Below are positions 9,023 through 16,856 of a stretch of 64,000 nucleotides of DNA, one piece after another. The stretch lies in assembly GCF_009498295.1 (NCBI RefSeq), contig NZ_CP040813.1, positions 1,371,001 to 1,435,000 on the forward strand, given 5' to 3'. The position numbers were made by a program, and so were the translations under genes. The notes beneath the pieces were generated by a model. It searched no databases. It was not told the origin of the DNA and worked only from the letters and a program-made list of their open reading frames with translations. The first letter of the stretch is position 1; each line of letters opens with the position of its first letter. The DNA is from Oceanihabitans sp. IOP_32. GTDB taxonomy: Bacteria; Bacteroidota; Bacteroidia; Flavobacteriales; Flavobacteriaceae.

Positions 9023-10465
9023 TTAATCACAGCAGTTTGAAATTTCGGTAACTCGCAATGTGTTTACCATCCCTTTTTCTTTAATTGGCATGGCCGCTAA
9101 GCTTATATGCATATCTCCAGTTTGTAAATATCCCTTATCGCAAGCAATTTTATTTACATCTTCAATAGTTTCGTCGGTACTTACAAATTTGTCGTAATGA
9201 AAGGCCTTAACACCCCATAGCAAACTAAGTTGTGTTAAAATACGCTTGTTGGAGGTGAATACTAAAATATGTGATGAAGGTCTCCAAGCCGAAATTTGAA
9301 ACGCCGTATAACCGCTATTGGTAAGGGTTGAAATGGCTTTAGCATTTATCTCGTTTGCCATTATTGCGGCGTGATAACATATAGATTTTGTAATGTACCG
9401 TTTGGTGCGGATGTGTGGTGGCAGTTCAGGTACTTTAATTAAATCTGAATTCTCTACACTTTTTAAAATGTTTGCCATTTGTCTTATAACTTGCACGGGG
9501 TAGCTTCCAATAGATGTTTCTCCAGAAAGCATCACAGCATCTGCGCCATCCATAACGGAGTTCGCTACGTCGTTAACTTCGGCTCTAGTGGGTGTGAGAC
9601 TAGAAATCATGGTTTCCATCATTTGTGTAGCGATAATTACCGGAATTCTTGCTTTTTTAGCCCGAAACACCAATTCTTTTTGAATAAGTGGCACTTCTTC
9701 AGCGGGTACCTCAACGCCTAAATCACCCCGAGCAACCATTAGGCCATCGCAATGCGAAATAATTTTATCGATATTTTTTACAGCTTCAGGTTTTTCTATT
9801 TTAGCGATTATAGGAATTTTATGTTTGCTATGCTCTTTAATTAAATCGCGCAATTTTAATAAGTCTTCGGCATGTCTCACAAAAGACAAGGCCAGCCAGT
9901 CTACCTCTTGACCTATAGCAAATATCGCATCTTCTACATCTTTTTCGGTTAAAGCTGGCTGAGATATGGCTGTATTAGGAAGATTTACCCCTTTTTTAGA
10001 TTTTAGAGGTCCTCCTTGAATAACCCGTGCCTTAACCTCGGTTGTTTTATTCGTGGAAACAACCTCAAAAATTAATTTTCCATCGTCTAATAAAATGCGC
10101 TCTCCAGGTTTAGCGTCCTGAGGAAACCTTTCGTAAGTCATAAAAACACGCTCTTTTGTACCTTCAAAGCGTTTGCCAGTTGCGAAAATTATTTCATCAC
10201 CCTCTTGCACCACGACATCTTCCTTCATAACACCTACACGAAGCTTTGGCCCTTGTAAGTCTCCTAAAATTGCGGCACTATAGCCCAGTTCGTCATTGAG
10301 TTCACGTATCATTTTAATACGTGCTTCAACATCCTTATAATCGGCATGAGAAAAGTTAATTCTAAAAACATCTACGCCTTCTTCAAGCATAGCTTTAAGC
10401 GTTTCTTTAGTACTTGTAGCTGGACCCAGGGTCGCTACTATTTTGGTTTTTTTTCTTATTAACAT
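9023..10465 (-). CDS. pyk: Pyruvate kinase
   Basis: Glycolytic enzyme of 480 aa that converts phosphoenolpyruvate and ADP to pyruvate and ATP in the cytoplasm. Clear motifs are KIVATLGPATS at the N-terminus, GDLQGPKLRVG near 79, IIAKIEKPEAV with the catalytic lysine near 220, GLMVARGDLGVE near 243, and the long signature TQMMETMI...PTRAEVNDVANSVMDG...MLSGETS. The C-terminal allosteric domain is complete (ITKSICYHAA...GMVNTLRVTEI). The start ATG follows the stop codon of the IPExxxVDY gene with no spacing, so the two are translationally linked, as is usual in Flavobacteriia. Length is normal and nothing is missing. Confidence 0.97.
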   Translation of the reverse strand: MLIRKKTKIVATLGPATSTKETLKAMLEEGVDVFRINFSHADYKDVEARIKMIRELNDELGYSAAILGDLQGPKLRVGVMKEDVVVQEGDEIIFATGKRFEGTKERVFMTYERFPQDAKPGERILLDDGKLIFEVVSTNKTTEVKARVIQGGPLKSKKGVNLPNTAISQPALTEKDVEDAIFAIGQEVDWLALSFVRHAEDLLKLRDLIKEHSKHKIPIIAKIEKPEAVKNIDKIISHCDGLMVARGDLGVEVPAEEVPLIQKELVFRAKKARIPVIIATQMMETMISSLTPTRAEVNDVANSVMDGADAVMLSGETSIGSYPVQVIRQMANILKSVENSDLIKVPELPPHIRTKRYITKSICYHAAIMANEINAKAISTLTNSGYTAFQISAWRPSSHILVFTSNKRILTQLSLLWGVKAFHYDKFVSTDETIEDVNKIACDKGYLQTGDMHISLAAMPIKEKGMVNTLRVTEISNCCD

Positions 10466-10954
10466 TTAGTAAAAAATTAAATTATCTTTTGATCTTAATT
10501 GATCAACATCCACAATAAAAGCTGTTGTAACTTTCGAAATTTTCAAAATCTTATTTAAAACATAAGCGTCATCATAAAAATTAGTGTCGTTATCTATTTT
10601 TAGAAAATAGTTTACGGTTTTGTGTTCTGGCAACAGATTAAATGTTTTTGTTATTTGCCCTTCTGCATTAAATAACGATTGATGATTATGTTGTGGAGAA
10701 GCCTCTATTGTATTACAAATATTAGATACCAAACTCCAGGTGGTTAATTGTTTTTGATCTTCCCATTGGAAGATGGAATAAAAAGAACCATTTTTAGAAC
10801 AGTCTAAGTCTCTAGGTTTTCTTACGAGGTTTATTCCCAAATTTTTATTGAGGAGATAAGCTAACCTATAATCTTCTATAGAACAGTGAATGGCTATTAA
10901 GGTGTACAGGGCTTCTTCAAAAACATCATCTAAAATAAGTTTATGTACAGACAT
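10466..10954 (-). CDS. IPExxxVDY family protein
   Basis: Cytoplasmic protein of 162 aa of unknown function, found almost only in Bacteroidota. The defining motif appears here as LPEHKTVNYFL near residue 105 (I/L-P-E-x-x-x-V-N/D-Y). The N-terminal half (VFEEALYTLIAIHCSIEDYR and LLNKNLGINLVR) is the other conserved block. In relatives the gene lies between rnc and pyk; here pyk follows immediately, but no rnc, fabF or acpP lies upstream in the window: the next gene upstream is a secreted PepSY-like protein. The role is not known; linkage to pyk suggests co-expression with central metabolism genes. Confidence 0.85.
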   Translation of the reverse strand: MSVHKLILDDVFEEALYTLIAIHCSIEDYRLAYLLNKNLGINLVRKPRDLDCSKNGSFYSIFQWEDQKQLTTWSLVSNICNTIEASPQHNHQSLFNAEGQITKTFNLLPEHKTVNYFLKIDNDTNFYDDAYVLNKILKISKVTTAFIVDVDQLRSKDNLIFY

Positions 10955-11140
10955 GCCTTAGTTGTTAATAATTGTAAAGATAATATTTAAAATTTTTACT
11001 TGTGATACCTTTATCGTAATCTTAACGAATAAAACCACTAAAACGTTATAGTTTCATTTTATAAAAAACCCTTTATTAAAAACAAAAAAAGGTGTCTGTT
11101 TAACGACTTTTTTACCTTTAAGGTCTAACTCTTGCATATA

Positions 11141-11180
11141 AAATAAGCCAAGTACTTTTAAAAAAGTACTTGGCTTATTT
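11141..11180 (-). terminator. Long perfect hairpin, terminator of the PepSY-like gene
   Basis: AAATAAGCCAAGTACTTTT is followed two bases later by its exact reverse complement, giving a 19-bp perfect stem. The A/T ends supply a T-tract in either direction, so it can act on both strands. It lies 60 bp after the PepSY-like gene and well upstream of the IPExxxVDY-pyk pair. Confidence 0.8.
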
Positions 11181-11242
11181 TTACTTATAAACAGATTAAA
11201 TTTTTACAATATCTGTTCTTTATTGGTCTTATTAGAAGCTAT

Positions 11243-11683
11243 CTAGCCATCAATTCTTAAAAACGCTCCTTGCATATTAAACTCTAAATCTAATCCGTTA
11301 TCCAGTTCAATTTGCTGGTTTTTATCGTCTAATTCCCAGTCTAAAATAATGTTGTTTGGGTAATTTGATTTTACGTACTCTAAAATAGACTTAGGGATCA
11401 CACTATTTGGCAGTTGTGATTTTCCGCTAATATCTGTCACTCTGTTTTTGGAATCGAACTCCAAACTAAAATTATCTTGCAAAATCACTTCATAAGATGT
11501 GGAAAATAATTCTTTATCAACCTGAGCTTGCAGGATTGAGTTATTAGGAAAATGCTTACTTAAATAGCTTTTAATTTCGTTTGGCAGTTCGCTTGCTGGA
11601 ATAATTTTATCTTGAGCAAAGCTTGTTAAACTTACTGAAAACATAATAAATGTGAGCACTAAAAATTTCATAGGACTTTTCAT
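11243..11683 (-). CDS. Secreted PepSY-like (DUF2874) protein
   Basis: Exported protein of 146 aa with a signal peptide (MKFLVLTFIMFSVSLTSFAQ, cleavage after FAQ). The mature part has two tandem PepSY-like repeats: the first around ELPNEIKSYLSKHFPNNSIL...YEVILQDNFSLEFD, the second around PKSILEYVKSNYPNNIILDWEL...IELDNGLDLEFN. Each is a helix with P-x-x-I-x-x-Y-x-x-x-x-P followed by a beta hairpin with the pattern Y/I-x-V/E-x-L-x-x-x-x-x-L-E-F. Proteins of this family (PF11396) are periplasmic and poorly characterised. It stands alone, with its own terminator downstream and a MITE-like element upstream. Confidence 0.85.
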   Translation of the reverse strand: MKSPMKFLVLTFIMFSVSLTSFAQDKIIPASELPNEIKSYLSKHFPNNSILQAQVDKELFSTSYEVILQDNFSLEFDSKNRVTDISGKSQLPNSVIPKSILEYVKSNYPNNIILDWELDDKNQQIELDNGLDLEFNMQGAFLRIDG

Positions 11684-11798
11684 ATGATATTAAATTTTTA
11701 TGATTAAATAATTTTATTAACAACCTCATGAGGTCGAAGAGTTTTGAATCAACAATTATACCAGTTTTTAATTTTTATAGCTTAAAATGTTTGATTCT

Positions 11799-12063
11799 AG
11801 TACCAATTTAATTTTGAAATGCCGTATGGTGAGTTTGAATTATTTTTTGATTCGATGAGATAGAAATCGCAGATTCACGAACTCGTTATTTTACTATAAT
11901 AAGGGCGTGAGCTAAAATCAAAGCATAGCCTAAGTTATGGTTTGATTTTAAACCGAAATATGGACGAAAAAGAACTGCGAAGCACATCATGAACACCTAT
12001 TTATAAAATAGAAAGATGTGAGTAAACGAGCCATAGGCGACATGACATGGTTAATTTGGTATA
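11799..12063 (-). repeat. MITE-like element, full-length copy A
   Basis: A ~265-bp non-coding element bounded by GTACCAATTTAATTTTG and TTAATTTGGTATA, i.e. terminal inverted repeats of type TATACCAAWTT. It matches the copies at 48010-48274 (same orientation) and 58036-58299 (opposite) nearly base for base over long stretches such as ATCGCAGATTCACGAACTCG and AAGAACTGCGAAGCACATCA. It contains no plausible gene. Together with the terminator at 12182 it fills most of the 555-bp gap between the PepSY-like gene and the TM2 gene; nothing else was seen there. Confidence 0.88.
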
Positions 12064-12181
12064 ACACAGCGAATTTAAAAAACTGAAGCATTTAAAAACG
12101 ATATTTTACGTTTTATTAAAGCGAAATTTTAACTGCAAGCAGACGTTTTTATATGAAGGTATAAGCCACAATATCGGGTAT

Positions 12182-12213
12182 AAAAAAAGCCAAAACAATT
12201 TATTTTGGCTTTT
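12182..12213 (-). terminator. Intrinsic terminator of the TM2 gene
   Basis: AAAAGCCAAAA, a 7-nt loop, TTTTGGCTTTT: an 11-bp perfect stem. On the minus strand it ends in a run of T, 26 bp after the TM2 gene stop. Confidence 0.85.
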
Positions 12214-12238
12214 AATATTTTGTGGTATCACAGGCTTA

Positions 12239-12685
12239 TTAAAACCATGGTTTTTTACCTACCTGGTACGTATTATAAAAGTCTTCATCAGATTTTGTTA
12301 AGTAAATAATACCTTCTACTAACCCAACAAGATATGTTAGACCAGCACCAAAACCACAAGTAACAGTACCTAGTACAAGAGTTGTTACTAAAAGTATAAT
12401 CCCTTCTTTGTTATACCCTAAAATAAATTTATGCACCCCTAAAGAGCCTAATAAAATAGCTAAAATACCTGCTAACACTTTTTTATTTTCACCAGAGCCG
12501 AATGTTTCCTTTGCACTTTCGGTAAATTCTGAAGCTGTTTCCTTAGCTTCTTCAGCAAAATCTTTAGCTTTCTCCTTAGCACCTTGGGCAAATTCTCCTG
12601 CCTTATCACCCGCTTTTTTAGCGCCTTCTTTAGCTTTATCCGTCTTATCGTCTAGATTGTCACTAAAATTTTTTTCATCTGACAT
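12239..12685 (-). CDS. TM2 domain membrane protein with LEA-like charged N-terminal helix
   Basis: Protein of 148 aa. Residues 1-66 are very rich in Lys, Glu and Ala with repeating 11-residue-like units (KAKEGAKKAGDKAGEF, KEKAKDFAEEAKETASEF), which resembles LEA/CsbD-type amphipathic helices and has no hydrophobic part. Residues ~68-148 are a TM2 domain: KKVLAGILAILLGSLGVHKF, then GYNKEGIILLVTTLVLGTVT and a last helix up to YLTKSDEDF. The first helix carries the GxHxF-like turn of TM2. TM2 domains are widespread small membrane modules of unknown biochemical role; the LEA-like part may respond to osmotic or desiccation stress (inference). It is monocistronic with its own terminator. Confidence 0.85.
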   Translation of the reverse strand: MSDEKNFSDNLDDKTDKAKEGAKKAGDKAGEFAQGAKEKAKDFAEEAKETASEFTESAKETFGSGENKKVLAGILAILLGSLGVHKFILGYNKEGIILLVTTLVLGTVTCGFGAGLTYLVGLVEGIIYLTKSDEDFYNTYQVGKKPWF

Positions 12686-12761
12686 ATTTGAATTGTTTTA
12701 TAATTAATTGTTAAAGTTAAAAAAAAATATTGAACAGCCATTAAAATAATACGGGTATACA

Positions 12762-13475
12762 TTATACATGAATAATCTCACCCTCGCTTAAAAGTGCCTC
12801 GCCACATAATCTTAAAAATATTTGAGCGACTGCAATGGTATCTTTTTCGCAGTAAGTTACAATACGGTTTATTTCATTTTCTTGATAATACACCTTATAA
12901 ACTTCGCTTCCATCTATGTCGTCTTTAGGTGAAGGAATGCCTAAAACGTTCGTTAATAATTTTAATGAGGTATAATTTTTATAGTCGCCAAACTTCCAAA
13001 GCTCCAAGGTGTCTAAATGTGGTACTTCCCAAGGTTTTTTACCAAACAAATTAAGTTTTTCTGGAAGTTTTAAATTATTAATTATCATACGTCGTGCGAT
13101 ATAGGGAAAATCGAATTCTTTGCCGTTGTGCGCACAGAGTAAGTGTTTGGCTTTATTAAAATGAGAAGTTAGGAGGGTTTTAAAGTCTTCAAGAATCTTT
13201 TTTTCTTCACCATAAAAAGAGGTGACCCTAAATTTTCTACCATCTTTTTGTTTTGTAAAATATCCCACCGAAATACAAACTATTTTTCCAAACTCTGCCC
13301 AGATGCCAGCACGGGGATAAAATTCTTCGGCAGTGTAATCGTCTTTTCTTTGGTATTGTGATTTATGCTCCCAAAGGACTTGTTTGGTTTCATCTAAATC
13401 AGAAAAATGCTCTACCTCTGGAACGGTTTCAATGTCTAGAAATAAGATATTTTCTAAGTTTAGTTTATAAATCAT
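12762..13475 (-). CDS. DEDDy-type 3'-5' exonuclease (PF10108-like)
   Basis: Predicted cytoplasmic 3'-5' exonuclease of 237 aa, of the DNA polymerase B exonuclease-like group often annotated 'predicted exonuclease of polysaccharide biosynthesis'. All acidic residues are visible: D14 and E16 in FLDIETVPE (Exo I), D122 in HNGKEFDFPYIARRM (Exo II), and Y208...D212 in YCEKDTIAV (Exo III, DEDDy type). Also conserved are RAGIWAEFGKIVCIS and the HLDTLELWKFGD segment. The start overlaps the end of the upstream serine hydrolase by 11 bp, so the two are co-transcribed. The substrate is unknown; no polysaccharide genes lie nearby, so the old family name should not be taken literally. Confidence 0.85.
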   Translation of the reverse strand: MIYKLNLENILFLDIETVPEVEHFSDLDETKQVLWEHKSQYQRKDDYTAEEFYPRAGIWAEFGKIVCISVGYFTKQKDGRKFRVTSFYGEEKKILEDFKTLLTSHFNKAKHLLCAHNGKEFDFPYIARRMIINNLKLPEKLNLFGKKPWEVPHLDTLELWKFGDYKNYTSLKLLTNVLGIPSPKDDIDGSEVYKVYYQENEINRIVTYCEKDTIAVAQIFLRLCGEALLSEGEIIHV

Positions 13476-14622
13476 AACCTAACATACTATATGCTTCTTC
13501 AATATACGTTTGGATATCTGGTGTAAACGATGCAATGGCATCTCCTGGCCCTTTAGAGTGCCCAAGTCGCACAATAATAATATTGTCTTTAGGCTCCACA
13601 AAAACATACTGACCGAGGTGTCCACGCATCATAAAAAAATGTTTTTTTCCTATGTCTTTCAACCACCAACCATAACCGTACTCCGGACTTTCAGGAAAAC
13701 GAGGTGTTAAGGATTTTGCTACGAAAGTGGAATCTAATATTGGTTTACCGTTCCATTTGCCATGGTCTTTATAAAGTTTTCCAAAACGCGCAAAATCTTT
13801 AGCATTACTAGCAATACAACAGTAAGCTTTAACCAAATCGTTGGCTTCACTATCAACTTGCCAAAGTGTTGGGTTTTCACTACCTAAAGGTTTCCAAAAA
13901 CTCTCGGTTAGGTAGTCATACATCTTTTTTCCTGTAGCTTTTTCAATAACCATAGCGAGCATTTGTGTATCGCCACTAGAATATTTATAAGCTTTGCCTG
14001 GTTCTTCAACAACTTTTAAGCCTAGAATAACTTTTTCTAAATCGTCGTCAAAATAAGCACGTGTTGTAATGGATAAGGGCGAATAATATTTCTCGTCCCA
14101 ATTGGTTCCAGATGCCATAGATGATAAATCCCCCACTGTCATTTTTGCAGCAAGCCCGTCGCTAAATTCTGGAATAAAATCGCTTACTGGCTGGTCTAAA
14201 CTTTTTATATACCCGTCTTCAATAGCTTTGCCCATAAGACCAGAAACATAGCTTTTAGCCATTGAAAACGAATTGGTTTTAGAGTTTTCATCAAATCCAT
14301 CATAGTACTTTTCAAACCAAATGCTGTCGTTCTTAATAATGACATAAGCAATAGTACCGTTGGTGTTATTAATTTGTTTTAAACTTTCGGTTTCCTGAAT
14401 TGTATTGTAATCTTTATGATTGGGCCAGGGTTGTGGCGTGCCATTGTTAACCACTTGGTTATCGAACTTTTTATAATCTTCTAAATAGGCTGTAGAGTGC
14501 CCTTTAAGATAAATGGTTCTTACGGCTTTAAGTAAGTAATCGGTATCGGTAGCGTAAAGCACTACAATTAATAAACCCAATAGGATTATAAGCCACTTTA
14601 CAATTTTTTTTAAGAATGTCAT
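13465..14622 (-). CDS. Serine hydrolase, beta-lactamase class C/PBP4*-like, membrane-anchored
   Basis: Protein of 385 aa with one N-terminal membrane helix (KWLIILLGLLIVVLYAT, residues ~9-25) and a periplasmic beta-lactamase-type domain. The nucleophile motif SxxK is S120-M-A-K123 (FSMAKSYVSGLMG), and the second motif is Y-S-S at about 214 (YKYSSGDTQM). A C-terminal RGHLGQYVFV takes the place of the KTG/HxG strand. The family includes esterases, D-aminopeptidases and beta-lactamase-like enzymes, so the substrate cannot be inferred. It is one of three SxxK hydrolases in the window (others at 16857 and 28647) and overlaps the exonuclease gene downstream. Confidence 0.87.
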   Translation of the reverse strand: MTFLKKIVKWLIILLGLLIVVLYATDTDYLLKAVRTIYLKGHSTAYLEDYKKFDNQVVNNGTPQPWPNHKDYNTIQETESLKQINNTNGTIAYVIIKNDSIWFEKYYDGFDENSKTNSFSMAKSYVSGLMGKAIEDGYIKSLDQPVSDFIPEFSDGLAAKMTVGDLSSMASGTNWDEKYYSPLSITTRAYFDDDLEKVILGLKVVEEPGKAYKYSSGDTQMLAMVIEKATGKKMYDYLTESFWKPLGSENPTLWQVDSEANDLVKAYCCIASNAKDFARFGKLYKDHGKWNGKPILDSTFVAKSLTPRFPESPEYGYGWWLKDIGKKHFFMMRGHLGQYVFVEPKDNIIIVRLGHSKGPGDAIASFTPDIQTYIEEAYSMLGYDL

Positions 14623-14677
14623 TGGTTAAGTTTTGTTTTTAGATACTAAATATAAGAAAATTTATACCATAATGTGA

Positions 14678-15214
14678 TTAATGGGTTGATGCTAATTTAG
14701 CTGCCAGTTTACTTTTGCGCTTTAATTTATAATAAGCCGTATTTGCAACATAAATAGTTTTACTAAGCTCTGCGATTACCAAGCCATCTTTAGTAACAAT
14801 GTTTGTATTTTTAACCATATCCATTTCTCCATTTTTGGCAACGCTTTGTTTAATATGCTCTATATCTGTTTGGGTAAAAATAAATTCTGTAAACACGGTT
14901 TCTTTTGCGGGACGCTTGTATCGTATGGTGGCCTCTTTATCCCAAACTACATAATCGTCTTTTAATATATTTATGAGTTGAATCATATAAATCGGGTCGG
15001 TTGCCGAAAATAAACTACCTCCAAAAATACTCCCCATATAATTCTTGTTTTTTAGACTTAAGGGAATTTTTATTTTAACATAATACCCGTCTTCAGACAC
15101 CTCAATAACTCTGCCTGTTGTGCGTCTGTACATTGGCGACCAATTAAAGCCGTATTTATATATTTGGGCATCGGTAAAATACCGTTTTGCGATTTTAGTA
15201 ACTGTTTTGTACAT
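14678..15214 (-). CDS. DUF4442 hot-dog fold protein
   Basis: Cytoplasmic protein of 178 aa matching DUF4442, a hot-dog (thioesterase-like) family. Recognisable pieces are NWSPMYRRTTGRVIEVSEDG, KNKNYMGSIFGGSLFSATDP (the helix and turn that replace the usual thioesterase HGG) and a final strand LVIAELSKTIYVANTAYYK. Some relatives are fused to acetyltransferases or act on acyl-CoA, but no reaction is established. It abuts ogt, whose stop immediately precedes this start, so the two are translationally coupled within the 18146-12762 minus-strand run. Confidence 0.8.
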   Translation of the reverse strand: MYKTVTKIAKRYFTDAQIYKYGFNWSPMYRRTTGRVIEVSEDGYYVKIKIPLSLKNKNYMGSIFGGSLFSATDPIYMIQLINILKDDYVVWDKEATIRYKRPAKETVFTEFIFTQTDIEHIKQSVAKNGEMDMVKNTNIVTKDGLVIAELSKTIYVANTAYYKLKRKSKLAAKLASTH

Positions 15215-15691
15215 TTAAAATAGTGATTGTTGTTTGTTTGGGCTTTCGTGTTCTAAGAGCCATTTTTTGCGGTGCAACCCGCCCGCATATCCCGTTAAAC
15301 TGCCATCACTACCAATAACACGATGGCAGGGAATAATTATCCAGATTGGGTTTTTACCGTTAGCATTGGCAACGGCTCTAATGGCTTTTACATCGCCCAG
15401 TTGTTTTGATAATTCTAAATATGATATGGTTTTTCCGAAGGGTATCTGCTCTAAAGCTTTCCAGACGCGTTTTTGAAAGTTAGTGCCTTTTGGGTTAAGG
15501 TTTACACTGAATTGTTTGCGTTTACCCTCGAAATATTCGTTAAGCTGAATGACACAATCTTCTAATTCAAGCGGAATAATATCTGTGGGTTTTTCTTCAG
15601 AATTTAATACTGTAATCGAAACTACACCCGCTGCATCACCAATTATTTTGGTAAACCCTAAAGGCGATTTAATGATGCAGCTTTCCATCAC
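15215..15691 (-). CDS. ogt: Methylated-DNA--protein-cysteine methyltransferase
   Basis: Suicide DNA repair enzyme of 158 aa that transfers the methyl group of O6-methylguanine to its own cysteine. The active site IIPCHRVIGSDG is present with Cys122, preceded by the recognition-helix region FGKTISYLELSKQLGDVKAIRAVANANGKNPI split across residues ~85-115, and followed by LTGYAGGLHRKKWLLEHE. The N-terminal RNase H-like domain is short, typical of Ogt rather than Ada. The start overlaps the stop region of the CNNM gene by 4 bp (ATGA type), indicating translational coupling. No regulatory Ada domain is present. Confidence 0.95.
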   Translation of the reverse strand: MMESCIIKSPLGFTKIIGDAAGVVSITVLNSEEKPTDIIPLELEDCVIQLNEYFEGKRKQFSVNLNPKGTNFQKRVWKALEQIPFGKTISYLELSKQLGDVKAIRAVANANGKNPIWIIIPCHRVIGSDGSLTGYAGGLHRKKWLLEHESPNKQQSLF

Positions 15692-16806
15692 TTTTCATGA
15701 TTTGATTCCCCTAGAAGCCCTAATTTCTTAGCTCTTAATTTCCAGTTTTTTCTAGCCTGCACTTGAAGGTCTGACACGTTGTCTTTTTCATCCATAATTT
15801 CTAAGCCCAGCAAGGTTTCAATAACATCTTCCATAGTTAGTAAGCCGCTCACTGTACCATACTCGTCGACCACTAAGGCCATATGGTTTTTGGTTTCGAT
15901 AAGGTTATCGAATAATATGGGAATGGCCATATCGCGATCTACAATAATAATGTTACGTTTAAGGTCTAGCAGGGTTTTATTGCCGTTTCCTAATGCCATT
16001 TCTTTAAACACATCGTCTTTTAAAACTAGGCCTGTAATATTATCTTCGGTATCGGTATAAATAGGTACTCTAGAAAAACGTAAATCTAAATTTTTATTAA
16101 AAAAATCTTCAACCGTCATGGTTTCATTCTCCAACTTCATAACGGTACGTGGGGTCATCACATCTTTAGCCTTAATTTCTTTAAAGGTTAATAGATTTTT
16201 AATAATTTTTCTTTCAGACTCCAAGAAAACCCCCTCTTCATGAGCCATATCGGCCATAACCATAAACCCTTCTCGACTTAATATACTGCCATGACCAGTG
16301 CCTCCAATTAATTTTGTGGTAAGCTGAAGCACCCAAAGAACACCTGTCCATTTTAATGGAAACATAAGCACTTTTAAGGTCTTGGTTGTAAATTTTGCCA
16401 GCGATTTCCAATAGGTAGCACCAATGGTTTTTGGTATAATTTCTGAAGCCACTAAAATTAAAACCGTCATTACTGTCGATACCACCCCAACCATTAAATC
16501 TTCAGTAAATTTTAATCCGAAAAAATTTACAGTTTTCGAACCATACATTTCAGCATAAGCTACCTTTGCTTGAACACCAACTAAAATAGCACCAACCGTG
16601 TGTGCAATAGTATTAAAGGTAAGAATCGCTATTAATGGTCTATCAACGTCTTTTTTTAAAGCCTCAAGGGTGTAGGCATAATCATTTCCTTCTTGCTTTT
16701 TTAAATTTATAAATGTTGGTGTTACGCTCAATAATACCGCTTCAAGTATAGAACAAATAAAAGAGAAGCCTGTAGAGACAAAAGCATATAATAGAAGTAA
16801 ACCCAT
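15688..16806 (-). CDS. CNNM transmembrane domain protein with CBS pair (CorC/HlyC-related)
   Basis: Membrane protein of 372 aa. Residues ~1-180 are the CNNM/DUF21 domain with four membrane segments (GLLLLYAFVSTGFSFICSIL, IAILTFNTIAHTVGAILVG, VVSTVMTVLILVASEIIPKT, then a further helix near WTGVLWVLQLTT). This is followed by two CBS repeats (MTPRTVMKLENETMTVEDF...GLVLKDDV and MAIPILFDNLIE...GTVSGLLTMEDVIE). The CorC_HlyC C-terminal domain of longer relatives is absent, giving the short form. Family members are linked to Mg/Co transport or efflux; the 'hemolysin' label is historical. It is the second gene after the serine hydrolase at 16857 and overlaps ogt. Confidence 0.87.
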   Translation of the reverse strand: MGLLLLYAFVSTGFSFICSILEAVLLSVTPTFINLKKQEGNDYAYTLEALKKDVDRPLIAILTFNTIAHTVGAILVGVQAKVAYAEMYGSKTVNFFGLKFTEDLMVGVVSTVMTVLILVASEIIPKTIGATYWKSLAKFTTKTLKVLMFPLKWTGVLWVLQLTTKLIGGTGHGSILSREGFMVMADMAHEEGVFLESERKIIKNLLTFKEIKAKDVMTPRTVMKLENETMTVEDFFNKNLDLRFSRVPIYTDTEDNITGLVLKDDVFKEMALGNGNKTLLDLKRNIIIVDRDMAIPILFDNLIETKNHMALVVDEYGTVSGLLTMEDVIETLLGLEIMDEKDNVSDLQVQARKNWKLRAKKLGLLGESNHEK

Positions 16807-16856
16807 ATCGTGTTTTTATTAAAATCAAAATTACTAATTTCAAATGAGAAATTATA

